Shown here piece after piece: positions 18,901 through 26,161 of a DNA stretch of 64,000 nucleotides. This stretch comes from Candidatus Rifleibacteriota bacterium (GTDB lineage Bacteria > Muiribacteriota > Ozemobacteria > Ozemobacterales > Ozemobacteraceae): the NCBI GenBank assembly GCA_905236675.1, contig CAJOND010000011.1:1-64000 (forward strand), read 5' to 3'. Under the pieces are notes generated by a model that did no database searches, was not told where the DNA came from, and saw only the letters and a list, made by a program, of their open reading frames with translations. Each line of letters opens with the position of its first letter. Positions within the stretch are counted from its first letter, which is position 1. The translations under genes and the position numbers were made by a program.

Positions 18901-19154
18901 GCACGTTCCCTAATCCCAGATGGAATATTTGAACGGGTCAATATTTCAGTAAGGAACATTATTAGTCGGTCTGCATCTGGTTTTTTCCCTTTGTTTTCTT
19001 TTAGGAAAAGACCATAAAGAACTTCGGTGTCTATCTTTTTCAAATCCTTAGCCTCAAGCTCTTCAACATTTTTAATCTTATCAGCCGCATCTGTTAAGGA
19101 TTTATCATATTTTGCAAGTATCTTCTTCTGACAAAGCACTTTCAACCAGTTCAT
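15924..19154 (-). CDS. Large TPR-repeat protein, downstream partner of an overlapping pair
   Basis: 1,076 residues of TPR/TolA-binding-like repeats (YbgF/BamD-type units such as 'AIAQYEEFLKTNPPVARGREV' and 'ARAAYNLILNRYPNSSLQND') with a charged lysine/glutamate-rich region around residues 800-880. It has no signal peptide. The ATG at 19154 lies inside the previous gene, which it overlaps by 50 bp, with GGGTAAGG immediately before it, so translation is probably coupled. The two frames differ by +1. Because the upstream gene has a signal peptide and the same repeat type, the pair could also be one secreted protein of about 2,020 residues split by a frameshift. I see no classical slippery site there, so two coupled genes is my first reading. 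Confidence 0.8.
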   Translation of the reverse strand: MNWLKVLCQKKILAKYDKSLTDAADKIKNVEELEAKDLKKIDTEVLYGLFLKENKGKKPDADRLIMFLTEILTRSNIPSGIRERALRQFISTGYFRFKDYERFIENAKKILLKNNYAEWLSELSYKLAQCQDYQEKNYVDANKSYFEYLSFYPSGRHYLDVRSRIPEVYELAEDEKNAIRFYLKIIDDTKVPDEYRIKASMSLAKLYLSDEKKTDAIKTYEVALGFESDRGPEICLRLEKLTDDFTYVNRALDITGSETYRLRALKRLIKKNEDDGNYNEAKSLLAKYSTSFSEPDSYIYIEKKADELAKRGAIADMEDLIEMYPEEDETPARMFKLAKMVEGTENTKYRAEDLFYEITLVYPESEFFKESKIRADNVRAIKASAELSEMLKKGNKSRESEEIILERARLLKENLKDLPSAMENYESFVKLFPNSTHLDEVYIILGDLALSENHDSEKAFKYWELGLQSSVDLFNRETLTERINSLRKFNSRVIDSNKKSDNEKGLRDIFIVWKMEKNPLYALGLLKNAYTKLANKPQASLLHYYAGRIYEENQNFDSAKEEYDKALSYMYHPGCRHDMILYRTGRMLAADSKKEKAFDYYKRLVNRYPRSLLSRSGYYWLSKYYDEKNELTKAYENLEKVLTTFKALNPVHREVLQKKLNELGGRMNIAEMEKLKKYSKTGGGELPYYIGKVLENDIRDPQKAIAQYEEFLKTNPPVARGREVMDKIAQLYEKEGEYVKAVGYLDMLLSTYEPKASNFDLILRIGTLLEHKVNNDSLTELFFSSIEGEYFKVKKVHDYAKAKLRRLEEKKIAAAVKPAKKKAIKRVYSEDDEEVLKELKEIIEKYVDDLADFKKAEREMEDLWEDNIESLATLDIMKALVELNMKQLLDADKAAKYYTKWLEENPNDPLYKDYTLKLYDHYMEVMKDGNKALRLLQDYVKDHPISLESLDIELKLAKTNEIRLRNYDEALRSYQRIIDTRQNDVTVHEAYFRMGFVYRDGFANYTEAIKCWQTLIDDYYNNDFSDQAQFAIAYTYEAYIRDYTKARAAYNLILNRYPNSSLQNDVRNAILRIEGK

Positions 19155-21990
19155 CCTTACCCTTACCAGCTTTTTGTTTAAGCCATTGATCAGAAGTCAT
19201 CTGGTTTTCTAAACTTGCAATTTTCTTTCTTGCTTCATTTGCCATGCTTTGAGAAAGTCTGACTACACGACTATAATAACGTGAAGCCTTTTCTGGACTA
19301 TGAAGTGCCACACAGGCATCACCCAATACCATATAAGCTTTGGGAACATATTTACTGTTAGGATAATGCGTAATAAATTTACGCAGTTTTTCCATTCCCT
19401 TCAATCCCTGACCTCTTTTTAAATAAAGTCTACCAAGACGATAAGAAGGAATTTCATTTACTGGTGAAGTCAAAGGAAGCATTTTTTCTACTTTTTCATA
19501 CCATTTTATAGCTTCTTTTTCGTCTTTGTTTACTCTGTAAGCAATATTGCCAAGAGTCATCAAACAGGCTATCTGAGGGGTTCCAGTTGCATTATCAGCT
19601 AATTCAGAAAATAATTTATAAGCTTTTGAAGGATTGTCGGTATAAAGTCTTGTACCTGCTTCGTAAGCCAATGCCCATCTATACTCATCAGAAATATCCA
19701 ACCCCTTTATTTCTGTTATAAGATTTTCTAGAGGAACTGTTGTTGAAGCTAGTGCTACAACATCTATCATACTCTGATAAACGCCTATTCTATCTAACTC
19801 CCCAACAGAATTAAGTCTATTTCTAAGATTTTCTTCTCTGATTCTGAAAACAAGCTCTCTCCACTGCTGCTTGTAAGTAAAATAAGTTTTATCAGATGGA
19901 AGCTTGTGGTCAAGATAATCTCTGATAATATGAAGAGCTTCTATTTCATCGCCTTTGCCCAAAGCCATCTTATATAAAGTTATTCTGTAATCAGCAGCTT
20001 CATCGCTGTCAGGATAACGTCTAATAAAGTCTTTCATCAACTCAGCAGCTTTGCTGGGGTCTTCAACCTGATCTTGATATATTTTTACGCTGTCTTCTAA
20101 TCCCTGTTTTGCCCAATAGCTATCAGGATACGCATCTGCAAGCTGTTGAAAAATTTCTAGTGCTTCAACAGGATTATTAAGATGAATAGCTAAAAGATTT
20201 CCAATACGGTAGCAGGCTTCATCAACTCTTCCCCAGTCATAAAGTTTGTCTAACTGCCATCTGGATTCTAAGGGCTTAAATTGAATTATATAATGTTCAT
20301 ACATTGCCCTGGCTTCATCGTAACGCCTTAGATCGTCATCCATAATAACAGCAATTCTAAATAAAGCTTCTTTAAACAATGGACTGTCTGGATATTTCTT
20401 GGAAAATTCGTCGTAGAGTCTGATTGCTTCCTTGAAATTCTGCTGCCTGTATTTTTCATATGCCATAGCAAACATAGCTTCACCAAGAGTTTTTGATGGT
20501 TCTGTTCTTTTTAAAGCAGCATCGTTAATAGGGTCTTTTATTTCTTTACTTCTAGTTTCACCAAGTTCCTTAACTCTTAAATAGTATATTCTTGCTCTGT
20601 CAATGTTGTTAAGTTTAAATTCGCTTACATAAGCTGACATTCTACATGCAAGCATAGACCAATCAATCTGTTCATCATTTAGTTCACGCTGTTTGTTGAT
20701 AGATATTGATTCGGTTGCAATAAGTCTGGAAGGGGTGTTTAAAATATTCTGAAAGGCATTAATAGCACCTTCATAATCTTTTTTCTTTTCACAAAGGAAC
20801 TGACCATAAAGAATACAGCCTATTCTGAAGCCATAAAGATCGTCTACAGAATGACAATAATCACTGTAAAAGTCATCTATTGCTTTTATATCAGGAGTTT
20901 CGCTGTAAAAATGCCCTATTATCGCACGAATAAGCTTAACTTCTGCAGACAGGCTTTTATCATCTCTGATTTTATTTAAGTAATCAAATGAACGTTTAGG
21001 AGTGTTTAAATCAAAGGCAAACAGCATAGCCAAATGTAGATTTGCCAAATTAGCGGCTTCCACTTCAGGAAACTTTGAAATTTCTTCCCAGGCTTCCATT
21101 GCCTGCATCGCAATTTCTAAATCATAACCTCTCTGGAATCCCATCAAATATTCTATTGCTTCTACATCTTTTTTTTCAGGGAAATACCAGTAGTATCTTT
21201 TGAATGCATCCTGAAGCTCTTTTAAGCCTGTAAGATCCCTGCTTAAAAGTTCCGCTCTTGCAATTTTAGCTCTAACTAGATAAATACGAGCTGGTTTGTC
21301 TTTATTTATTAATTTATCAAGATTTTTAAGAGCTTCATCATACTTTTTAAGATCTTTGTAAATTTCATCTCTCAGAAGCTTAGCTTCCCAAATCATTCTT
21401 GGATTAATTTCCTCAGAACGGATAAGGGTATCTAATTCTTTTAACGCTCTATCATGCTGCCTTAATTCAAAATAATAACGAGCGTTGAAAAGCCAGCCTT
21501 CACCCGGTTGGCGATCTTGGTTTTCTACAACAAACCCTATTACCTTCTTTTTTGTCAGAACATCCTGCCGTTTTAGTTCGTTTTCAGTCATTTCTTTTGA
21601 GAATTTTTTATTGGACTCTTCACTAGTTGAAGAGGATGCAGCAGTTTTTGCAGGTTTTAAATTAGCTTTATTAGAAGCAGTATTCTTTGAGCCAGAATCC
21701 TTAGAACCAGATACTAAATTTTGTTTATTTTTATCTGTTAGAGTATCTTTGCTTTCATTTACTTTTTTATCTATTTTAATATTTTTAACATTATTTTTAA
21801 TATCGTTAGCATTATTTATCGTTTTAGTTTCTGAAGCTAAATTATCTTTTCCAACACCCAAAGGTTCGCCAACAACATAAACATTCTGTTTTGCATCAGA
21901 CGAAACTTCTGCCAACGCTAAACTAGCAACATAAAAATTATTTATCAAAAAGAGTACAAAAAAAAGACTGATTTGTCTGCTTATTTTCAT
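19105..21990 (-). CDS. Exported TPR-repeat protein, upstream partner
   Basis: 961 residues. Residues 1-28 are a Sec signal peptide (MKISRQ then hydrophobic 'ISLFFVLFLINNFYVASLALA'). A low-complexity Lys/Asn/Ser linker follows (about 30-135) and then TPR repeats to the end, with TolA-binding-type lines 'AIRLYDEFSKKYPDSPLFKEA' and 'ALEIFQQLADAYPDSYWAKQG'. The protein is probably periplasmic and may organise an envelope complex or a secretion apparatus. The start ATG at 21990 has no clear Shine-Dalgarno sequence, only an AT-rich run. It heads a minus-strand series of three TPR genes down to 13941. Its last 50 bp overlap the next gene in another frame. Confidence 0.85.
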   Translation of the reverse strand: MKISRQISLFFVLFLINNFYVASLALAEVSSDAKQNVYVVGEPLGVGKDNLASETKTINNANDIKNNVKNIKIDKKVNESKDTLTDKNKQNLVSGSKDSGSKNTASNKANLKPAKTAASSSTSEESNKKFSKEMTENELKRQDVLTKKKVIGFVVENQDRQPGEGWLFNARYYFELRQHDRALKELDTLIRSEEINPRMIWEAKLLRDEIYKDLKKYDEALKNLDKLINKDKPARIYLVRAKIARAELLSRDLTGLKELQDAFKRYYWYFPEKKDVEAIEYLMGFQRGYDLEIAMQAMEAWEEISKFPEVEAANLANLHLAMLFAFDLNTPKRSFDYLNKIRDDKSLSAEVKLIRAIIGHFYSETPDIKAIDDFYSDYCHSVDDLYGFRIGCILYGQFLCEKKKDYEGAINAFQNILNTPSRLIATESISINKQRELNDEQIDWSMLACRMSAYVSEFKLNNIDRARIYYLRVKELGETRSKEIKDPINDAALKRTEPSKTLGEAMFAMAYEKYRQQNFKEAIRLYDEFSKKYPDSPLFKEALFRIAVIMDDDLRRYDEARAMYEHYIIQFKPLESRWQLDKLYDWGRVDEACYRIGNLLAIHLNNPVEALEIFQQLADAYPDSYWAKQGLEDSVKIYQDQVEDPSKAAELMKDFIRRYPDSDEAADYRITLYKMALGKGDEIEALHIIRDYLDHKLPSDKTYFTYKQQWRELVFRIREENLRNRLNSVGELDRIGVYQSMIDVVALASTTVPLENLITEIKGLDISDEYRWALAYEAGTRLYTDNPSKAYKLFSELADNATGTPQIACLMTLGNIAYRVNKDEKEAIKWYEKVEKMLPLTSPVNEIPSYRLGRLYLKRGQGLKGMEKLRKFITHYPNSKYVPKAYMVLGDACVALHSPEKASRYYSRVVRLSQSMANEARKKIASLENQMTSDQWLKQKAGKGKDELVESALSEEDTCKI

Positions 21991-22040
21991 ATATATATGC
22001 TTTCTAATCTATTCAAACTGTTTGATAACAGAATACACAA

Positions 22041-22070
22041 AAAAAACCTCTTAGTAAAGAGGGCTTTTTT
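22041..22070. terminator. Intrinsic-terminator-like hairpin between divergent genes
   Basis: CCTCTT (22047-22052) AGTA AAGAGG (22057-22062), flanked by A-runs on the left and T6 on the right, so it looks like a terminator on both strands. It lies between two genes that diverge from here. It would therefore sit in a 5' leader as an attenuator, or end a short transcript. Confidence 0.55.
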
Positions 22071-22141
22071 AGAGAATTCTAAAGTTGAAAAAAAAAACAA
22101 TTTGTTTTATAAAAATCTAAAACGAGGTGCTAGTTTAATAG

Positions 22142-22684
22142 ATGAATAAAGCCATTTTCCTAGACAGAGACGGAACCCTAAACCCCGATCCTGGATATAT
22201 CTCCAATCCTGATGATTATGAACTTTATGATGGAGTAAAAGAAGCTTTGGCGAAATTGAAAAAAGCAGGATATTTGCTCATATTGATAACCAACCAGTCT
22301 GGGATTTCAAGAGGACTTTTTACAGAAGAACAACTTGATAAAGTTCACAATAAAATGAAAAGATTATTAAAAGAAGGCAGTGTAACACTTGATGCTATTT
22401 ATTACTGCCCTCATCACCCTGACCACCCCTATAAAGGCGTATCAGATTGTAATTGCCGTAAACCCAAACCAGGACTGATTTTACAAGCAATAAAAGAATT
22501 CGATATAGATGTAAAAAAATCTTATATGATCGGAGATAGAACCTCTGATATAAAAATAGGGTTGGCTTCTAATGTTCCACCTGTTTGCATAGCTAAAACC
22601 TTTTTTAAGGATTACGAAAATATTCCTACTTTCCCAACTCTATTAGAAGCCGCCGATTGGATATTATCTCAGAATAACAATTAG
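22142..22684 (+). CDS. gmhB: D-glycero-beta-D-manno-heptose-1,7-bisphosphate 7-phosphatase
   Basis: 180 residues, a normal length. It is a HAD-superfamily phosphatase that removes the 7-phosphate of heptose bisphosphate on the route to ADP-heptose, the inner-core sugar precursor of lipopolysaccharide. The nucleophile motif D8RD10GT is at the N-terminus, 'LITNQSG' is motif II, 'RKPKPG' carries the motif III lysine, and 'MIGDRTSD' is motif IV. The zinc loop CPHHPDHPYKGVSDCNC is complete, as in GmhB. Other LPS heptose genes are not in the window. GAGGTG lies about 12 nt before the ATG, a rather long spacing. The closest alternative is the histidinol-phosphatase HisB-N relative, but the zinc loop and context favour GmhB. 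Confidence 0.93.
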   Translation: MNKAIFLDRDGTLNPDPGYISNPDDYELYDGVKEALAKLKKAGYLLILITNQSGISRGLFTEEQLDKVHNKMKRLLKEGSVTLDAIYYCPHHPDHPYKGVSDCNCRKPKPGLILQAIKEFDIDVKKSYMIGDRTSDIKIGLASNVPPVCIAKTFFKDYENIPTFPTLLEAADWILSQNNN

Positions 22685-22710
22685 AAAACTATCAGTTTTT
22701 ACTTAAAAAT

Positions 22711-22752
22711 AGCTAGATTGCCACACTTCGCTTTCGCTCGCTCTCAGAGGCT
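22711..22752 (-). repeat. Half of a CGTCATTGC/GTGGCAATC-type repeat
   Basis: GATTGCCAC (22715-22723), followed by CGCTTTCGCTCGC-type palindromic sequence. It matches, in reverse complement, the GTGGCAATC end of the elements at 25629, 29331 and 34554. The partner half CGTCATTGCGAG is not seen here. Confidence 0.5.
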
Positions 22753-22795
22753 GTGCAAAAACTAATTTTTTAGTCCAAATTAGATTGTGCTAATT

Positions 22796-23134
22796 GCCTA
22801 TACATTTGTCATAAAAAGTATAGTGTATAGGCTTTCTATTTTAAAAGAGATTAGAGAATAGAGGTTAGAGATTAGAGGAGTGTTTTCGCTAAATGTTATT
22901 ACTGCTATTATTAGTTTTCGTGAAAATTATTACTTTACGACTAACTATAAATTTCTTTATAATTCAGTAGTAATGAGATATTTGCACTTAACCTACGTAT
23001 TACAAATCAAATAATTCCCTTTTCTGCGACTCGCTTGCCATCCTGGCGTTCGCTTGCACTCCAAACATCCTGTTTGTCGTCTTGCCTCTTATCTCTTATC
23101 TCTAAGAGTTATACGTTTATGACAATGGGTAGGC
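22796..23134. repeat. Non-coding element with imperfect terminal inverted repeats
   Basis: GCCTATACATTTGTCATAAA (22796-22815) and the reverse complement of GTTTATGACAATGGGTAGGC (23115-23134) agree at about 17 of 20 positions with one gap. The interior holds purine-biased low-complexity words (GAGATTAGAGAATAGAGG near 22847) and pyrimidine words near 23085-23105. There is no open frame worth reporting. The right end touches the toxin remnant at 23134, so the element may have broken that gene. No target duplication could be established. Confidence 0.45.
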
Positions 23135-23193
23135 TACAAAATAAATACTGATTTATCTTTTAATGCTTTTTTTGTATAAACAATTGAATACAT
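23134..23193 (-). pseudogene. Truncated Txe/YoeB-type toxin remnant
   Basis: Directly after the antitoxin stop (TAAATG junction) a 19-codon frame reads MYSIVYTKKALKDKSVFIL then TAG. The first 13 residues match the N-terminus of YoeB/Txe-type mRNA-interferase toxins ('MY.IVYTKKALKD'). Intact toxins are about 85 residues. The homology stops at about 23154, 20 bp before the edge of the inverted-repeat element. The toxin is certainly non-functional. Confidence 0.7.
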
Positions 23194-23442
23194 TTACCAA
23201 TTTACTTTATCTTCTGGAACACATTCTGAAAGAGGTTCATTTACTGCTTGCAATAGTTGTTTCTTAAAATTCGATTCTTTGCATAATTCTAAGGTCGCAA
23301 TAAGTCCATTGTATTCTTCTTCACTTATTAATATTGCATTACCATTGTTGGTAACTACATTAACTTGTTCATTATATTTTATTGCTTTTTCTATAATGTT
23401 ATAGCAGTCTTTTTGAAAATTGCTAATATTCGTAGTGAGCAT
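23194..23442 (-). CDS. Phd/YefM-family antitoxin
   Basis: 82 residues, normal length for the family. These antitoxins bind their own promoter through an N-terminal DNA-binding fold and neutralise a RelE/YoeB-type toxin through a disordered C-terminus. Visible features are the N-terminal 'TTNISNFQKDCYNIIEKA', the central 'VNVVTNNGNAILISEEEYNGL' and a C-terminal acidic tail. The start ATG has AGGAGG 5 nt upstream, the best ribosome binding site in this region. The cognate toxin frame starts immediately after the stop codon but is cut to 19 codons, so the antitoxin is now an orphan. It may still act as an anti-addiction factor or be on its way to loss. Confidence 0.9.
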   Translation of the reverse strand: MLTTNISNFQKDCYNIIEKAIKYNEQVNVVTNNGNAILISEEEYNGLIATLELCKESNFKKQLLQAVNEPLSECVPEDKVNW

Positions 23443-23480
23443 AATGCCTCCTATGTTGAAGAGAATACCTTATTAATTTT

Positions 23481-23509
23481 ATTATATCATAAAAGGAATG
23501 TATCAACAA
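23481..23509 (-). promoter_or_regulatory. Candidate promoter of the antitoxin gene
   Basis: On the minus strand TTGTTG (23509-23504), 17-nt spacer, perfect TATAAT (23486-23481), about 40 nt before the antitoxin start codon. The promoter overlaps the end of the relE remnant. Confidence 0.5.
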
Positions 23510-23586
23510 TCAAACACTGTAACTATAGAGGACAAATCATTATAGAATATAGGCAAAAATCTAATTTTATACTGTTTCTCAAACAT
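23503..23586 (-). pseudogene. Truncated RelE-type toxin remnant
   Basis: The frame starts ATG at 23586, overlapping the stop of the antitoxin remnant (ATGTTTGA arrangement), and reads MFEKQYKIRFLPIFYNDLSS in the RelE/ParE N-terminal pattern. It ends at TGA after 27 codons. Intact toxins are about 90 residues, and no further toxin sequence follows. Confidence 0.65.
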
Positions 23587-23817
23587 TTAATGATTGTCTT
23601 AATTTGCCAAAAACTTCATCTGAGTTATATCTTAAACTTGTTGTTTCAGCTTCTAAATCAGCTTCATCAAGCTTTTCTTCTATTTTTAAGTCTTCTAAAT
23701 ATTCTATTTGATGTAAAATAGCTTCTTTTATTACTTCTGAAATAGATAATTATTTGATTTTGCAAAATTAGTGACAATCGCTTCTTCTTTATCATTTAAG
23801 CTAATAGAAACTTGCAT
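23579..23817 (-). pseudogene. Frameshifted RelB/DUF6290-type antitoxin
   Basis: From ATG 23817 (GAGG upstream) the frame reads MQVSISLNDKEEAIVTNFAK and continues to SNNY, then falls into a stop. The adjacent frame continues ISEVIKEAILHQIEYLEDLK and onward to a TGA at 23579-23581. Adding one T near 23745 restores NNYSISEVIKEA and a 79-residue ribbon-helix-helix antitoxin. It is followed by the overlapping relE stub. This is a decayed relBE module. Confidence 0.75.
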
Positions 23818-24207
23818 TAATTTATTTCCTCATTTAAGTTTTTGTTACCTATACTCTTTATTATAAACATAGTTTAATGTGTCTGAAATATGAAATATAA
23901 AATAAACCTTTCAGCAATCATTCTATTTATTACAGATAAAGTTACTAAAAATATAACTTTTTTCTACTACAATCGAAAAATATTATAATTTTTTTCGATT
24001 ACCTTCTAAAATTATTAGCTTTTTCTCTTTGGCAAGAATCTAAGGTATTTGTAGTTGGATTTATGTTGTAATTCCTGCTGTTTTTGAATATTGTTGATTG
24101 TATGAAAGATAAAAAAATAAACACATTAGATAGAGTGCACTATTCAAGGCTAAATCAGACTCCAGGTTAAGATGGAAATATAGTTCTTATTCATATCGCT
24201 TCTAAAC
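23818..24207. other. Intergenic, AT-rich, one perfect palindrome
   Basis: Apart from the ribosome binding site of the decayed antitoxin, the only structure I see is AATCGAAAAA (23971-23980) paired with TTTTTCGATT (23991-24000), a 10-bp stem with a 10-nt AT loop. It could terminate a transcript on either strand. No gene is visible in this interval. Confidence 0.5.
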
Positions 24208-25512
24208 TTATTTAAGAATATATTCCTTTTCTAAATTTCTAACCATTTGAATATACAAATCTTTACAATCAGAGTATTTTTTTATTTCGATAAATTTCAG
24301 ACAATCTTTTAAATAAGTATTCCAAATATTCAAATATATTTCTGATTTATTTGAATGAGAATTAATAGAATCTACAATTTTCGGTGCGTTGTTATAATAT
24401 TCCTTTATTAATTCTTTGCCGTCTTTTTCTTTAGTCAACCAGTTATCTCTGAAAGCTCTGAACATAGTTAATTCATAGCAGTCATCCAACTTATTGAAAG
24501 AATCACATACAGCAGTTGTAATAAAGCAGCCACCATTATTATTATTAGAATTATTGTTTATATAATTATTATGATTATTTTTAAATTTAGCTACTGCTTC
24601 TTCTTCTTTACCAAAAAGTTGAACAAAATCCAACAATCCCATCAATTCAAATGTTTTTTTGTTGGTTGGTGTCAAATTAGTAAAGGCTAAAGCTCCTTCA
24701 GCTTCTTCTATTGCCTCAATTACACCAATCAAAATAGCAGTACCAATTGAATTTATTAATGAAGATTTTTCAAAATTAATAACTATTTTGTTAATTGATT
24801 TTTCAAGATATTCGGAGCAAAGTTCGTCAATTTTTTCTGCACCAAGATCGTTTAAATAACCATTCGTTCTTATAACAAGAACTTCACCATCTATATAATG
24901 GGTAAGAGTAAATTCTTCTTCCATATATCTATTGTCATTATCATCATTATAAGAAGAATTATCTGAATAATTTAATTTCTCTGAATCTTTTTGAGCTTTT
25001 CCAGCTATTTCTGATGAAGGATTAATTTTTATAAGTAAATCTACGTTGTTTTGGTCATTTTCAAGAAGTTTCTCCACTTCAAGTATTCCATCACCTCTAC
25101 TAGATGAAGAGTAGTTTGTCGATGGATTAATTTCATCAAAGTCATTATTAGACTTTAACGCTGATTCAATTGGTTTCCCTATAATTTGATTCCATTCTTC
25201 ATGGTAAATAACACTTGCCAACCAGCCAACAGCCCAAACAGCTTTTTCTTTATCCATAAAACAATCGTCTGTAAGTATCTTAATAGCTTTATTTATGTGA
25301 TTAATTTTTACTTTAGAATCAGAATTATATCCTTTTAAAAGTTCTTTATAAACATTATTATTAAAAGCTAATTTTAAAAGTTTAAAATTTGGCTTTTCGC
25401 TGTCTAACAAGTCTAAAGCCAAAGCTAGACATTTTTGACTATCATTTATTACATCAATATCTGATTTTTCGATTATATATTTAAAAAACTCGGTGGGGTC
25501 AGTGTATTTCAT
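24208..25512 (-). CDS. STAS-domain protein with CFI-box C-terminal domain
   Basis: 434 residues, three parts. Residues 1-115 are a helical domain ('CLALALDLLDSEKPNFKLLK', 'DKEKAVWAVGWLASVI') of the type found at the N-terminus of various signalling proteins. After a polar linker, residues 201-309 form a STAS domain (anti-sigma-factor antagonist fold), with 'GEVLVIRTNGYLN' and the core 'SLINSIGTAILIGVIEA'. In SpoIIAA-like proteins the D-S-S-G core carries the phosphorylated serine; here the core is N254-S255-I256-G257, so that serine is probably absent. An Asn-rich linker (311-326) leads to GGCFITTAVCDS (about 327), the start of a CFI-box-type C-terminal domain, which is helical with 'LTMFRAFRDNWL'. 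No partner anti-sigma factor or phosphatase lies nearby. The role is probably regulatory; the combination is unusual. Confidence 0.8.
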   Translation of the reverse strand: MKYTDPTEFFKYIIEKSDIDVINDSQKCLALALDLLDSEKPNFKLLKLAFNNNVYKELLKGYNSDSKVKINHINKAIKILTDDCFMDKEKAVWAVGWLASVIYHEEWNQIIGKPIESALKSNNDFDEINPSTNYSSSSRGDGILEVEKLLENDQNNVDLLIKINPSSEIAGKAQKDSEKLNYSDNSSYNDDNDNRYMEEEFTLTHYIDGEVLVIRTNGYLNDLGAEKIDELCSEYLEKSINKIVINFEKSSLINSIGTAILIGVIEAIEEAEGALAFTNLTPTNKKTFELMGLLDFVQLFGKEEEAVAKFKNNHNNYINNNSNNNNGGCFITTAVCDSFNKLDDCYELTMFRAFRDNWLTKEKDGKELIKEYYNNAPKIVDSINSHSNKSEIYLNIWNTYLKDCLKFIEIKKYSDCKDLYIQMVRNLEKEYILK

Positions 25513-26161
25513 GCTTCACTCCTAAACTCTTTCAGAGATTATAACGAAAAAGCAGGAATCTTTCAATTTTTTATTCTTATAGTGATAATTGTTTCAGTAT
25601 ATAATTACTAAACAACTTTTAATCCAAACCGTCATTGCGAGCCATCTTTAGATGGCGTGGCGTTGCTGAAAGCAAAACGAAGTCCATCCAGTTTTTTTAG
25701 TATTTAATTGCCATTTTAATAATACAAATAATAAGAAAATATCTGTATTTTTAATATTTAATTAAGACCTTAGACTTTGGACGGATAAAAAGTTTGCGTT
25801 TGCCATGAAGAAAAAAACAACAGGGTCTTGAAGCAAAGCTTTTTAAATAGTATTATTGTTAATTAGGAATTAGTAGTTAGTAGTTAGGAGTTAGGAATTA
25901 ATAGTTTGCCAAGTAAAAATTGTCATACTATAAGCAGTATAGTTTCAAGTTAAAAGGTAATTAACCATAAGGTTCTTGTTGTATTTGTTTCGTTCATAAA
26001 CAAACAAAGTGGTGCTAAATTTGATAGCTTGAGAACTTAACAATTCTCTAATCTCTAATCTCTATTCTCTTATCTCTAATCTCTAAAATATCATCTAGCT
26101 TAAGCTAGTAACTTACAGCTGTAACATTAAAAGCAATCACAAGGATTACACTATACTAGAC
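25513..26161. repeat. 649-bp intergenic region full of repeats
   Basis: It contains a CGTCATTGCGAG-type element (25629-25691) with the hairpin GCCATC-TTTA-GATGGC. It also holds TTAGTAGTTAGGAGTTAGGA-type units (about 25861-25912) and TCTCTAATCTCTAATCTCTA-type units (26043-26090). At about 26095-26108 there is the perfect palindrome CTAGCTTAAGCTAG. I see no coding frame. The promoter of the helicase operon must lie in its right part, but no consensus boxes are convincing. Confidence 0.6.

Noticed and set aside
23365..23721. 118-codon plus-strand frame across the toxin-antitoxin remnants
   Set aside because: It is antisense to the antitoxin and to the relB/relE remnants; its translation is low-complexity hydrophobic and has no ribosome binding site.
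23579..23817. Frame break in the RelB-type antitoxin as programmed slippage
   Set aside because: There is no homopolymer or heptamer at the break and the downstream toxin is truncated, so simple decay is more likely.
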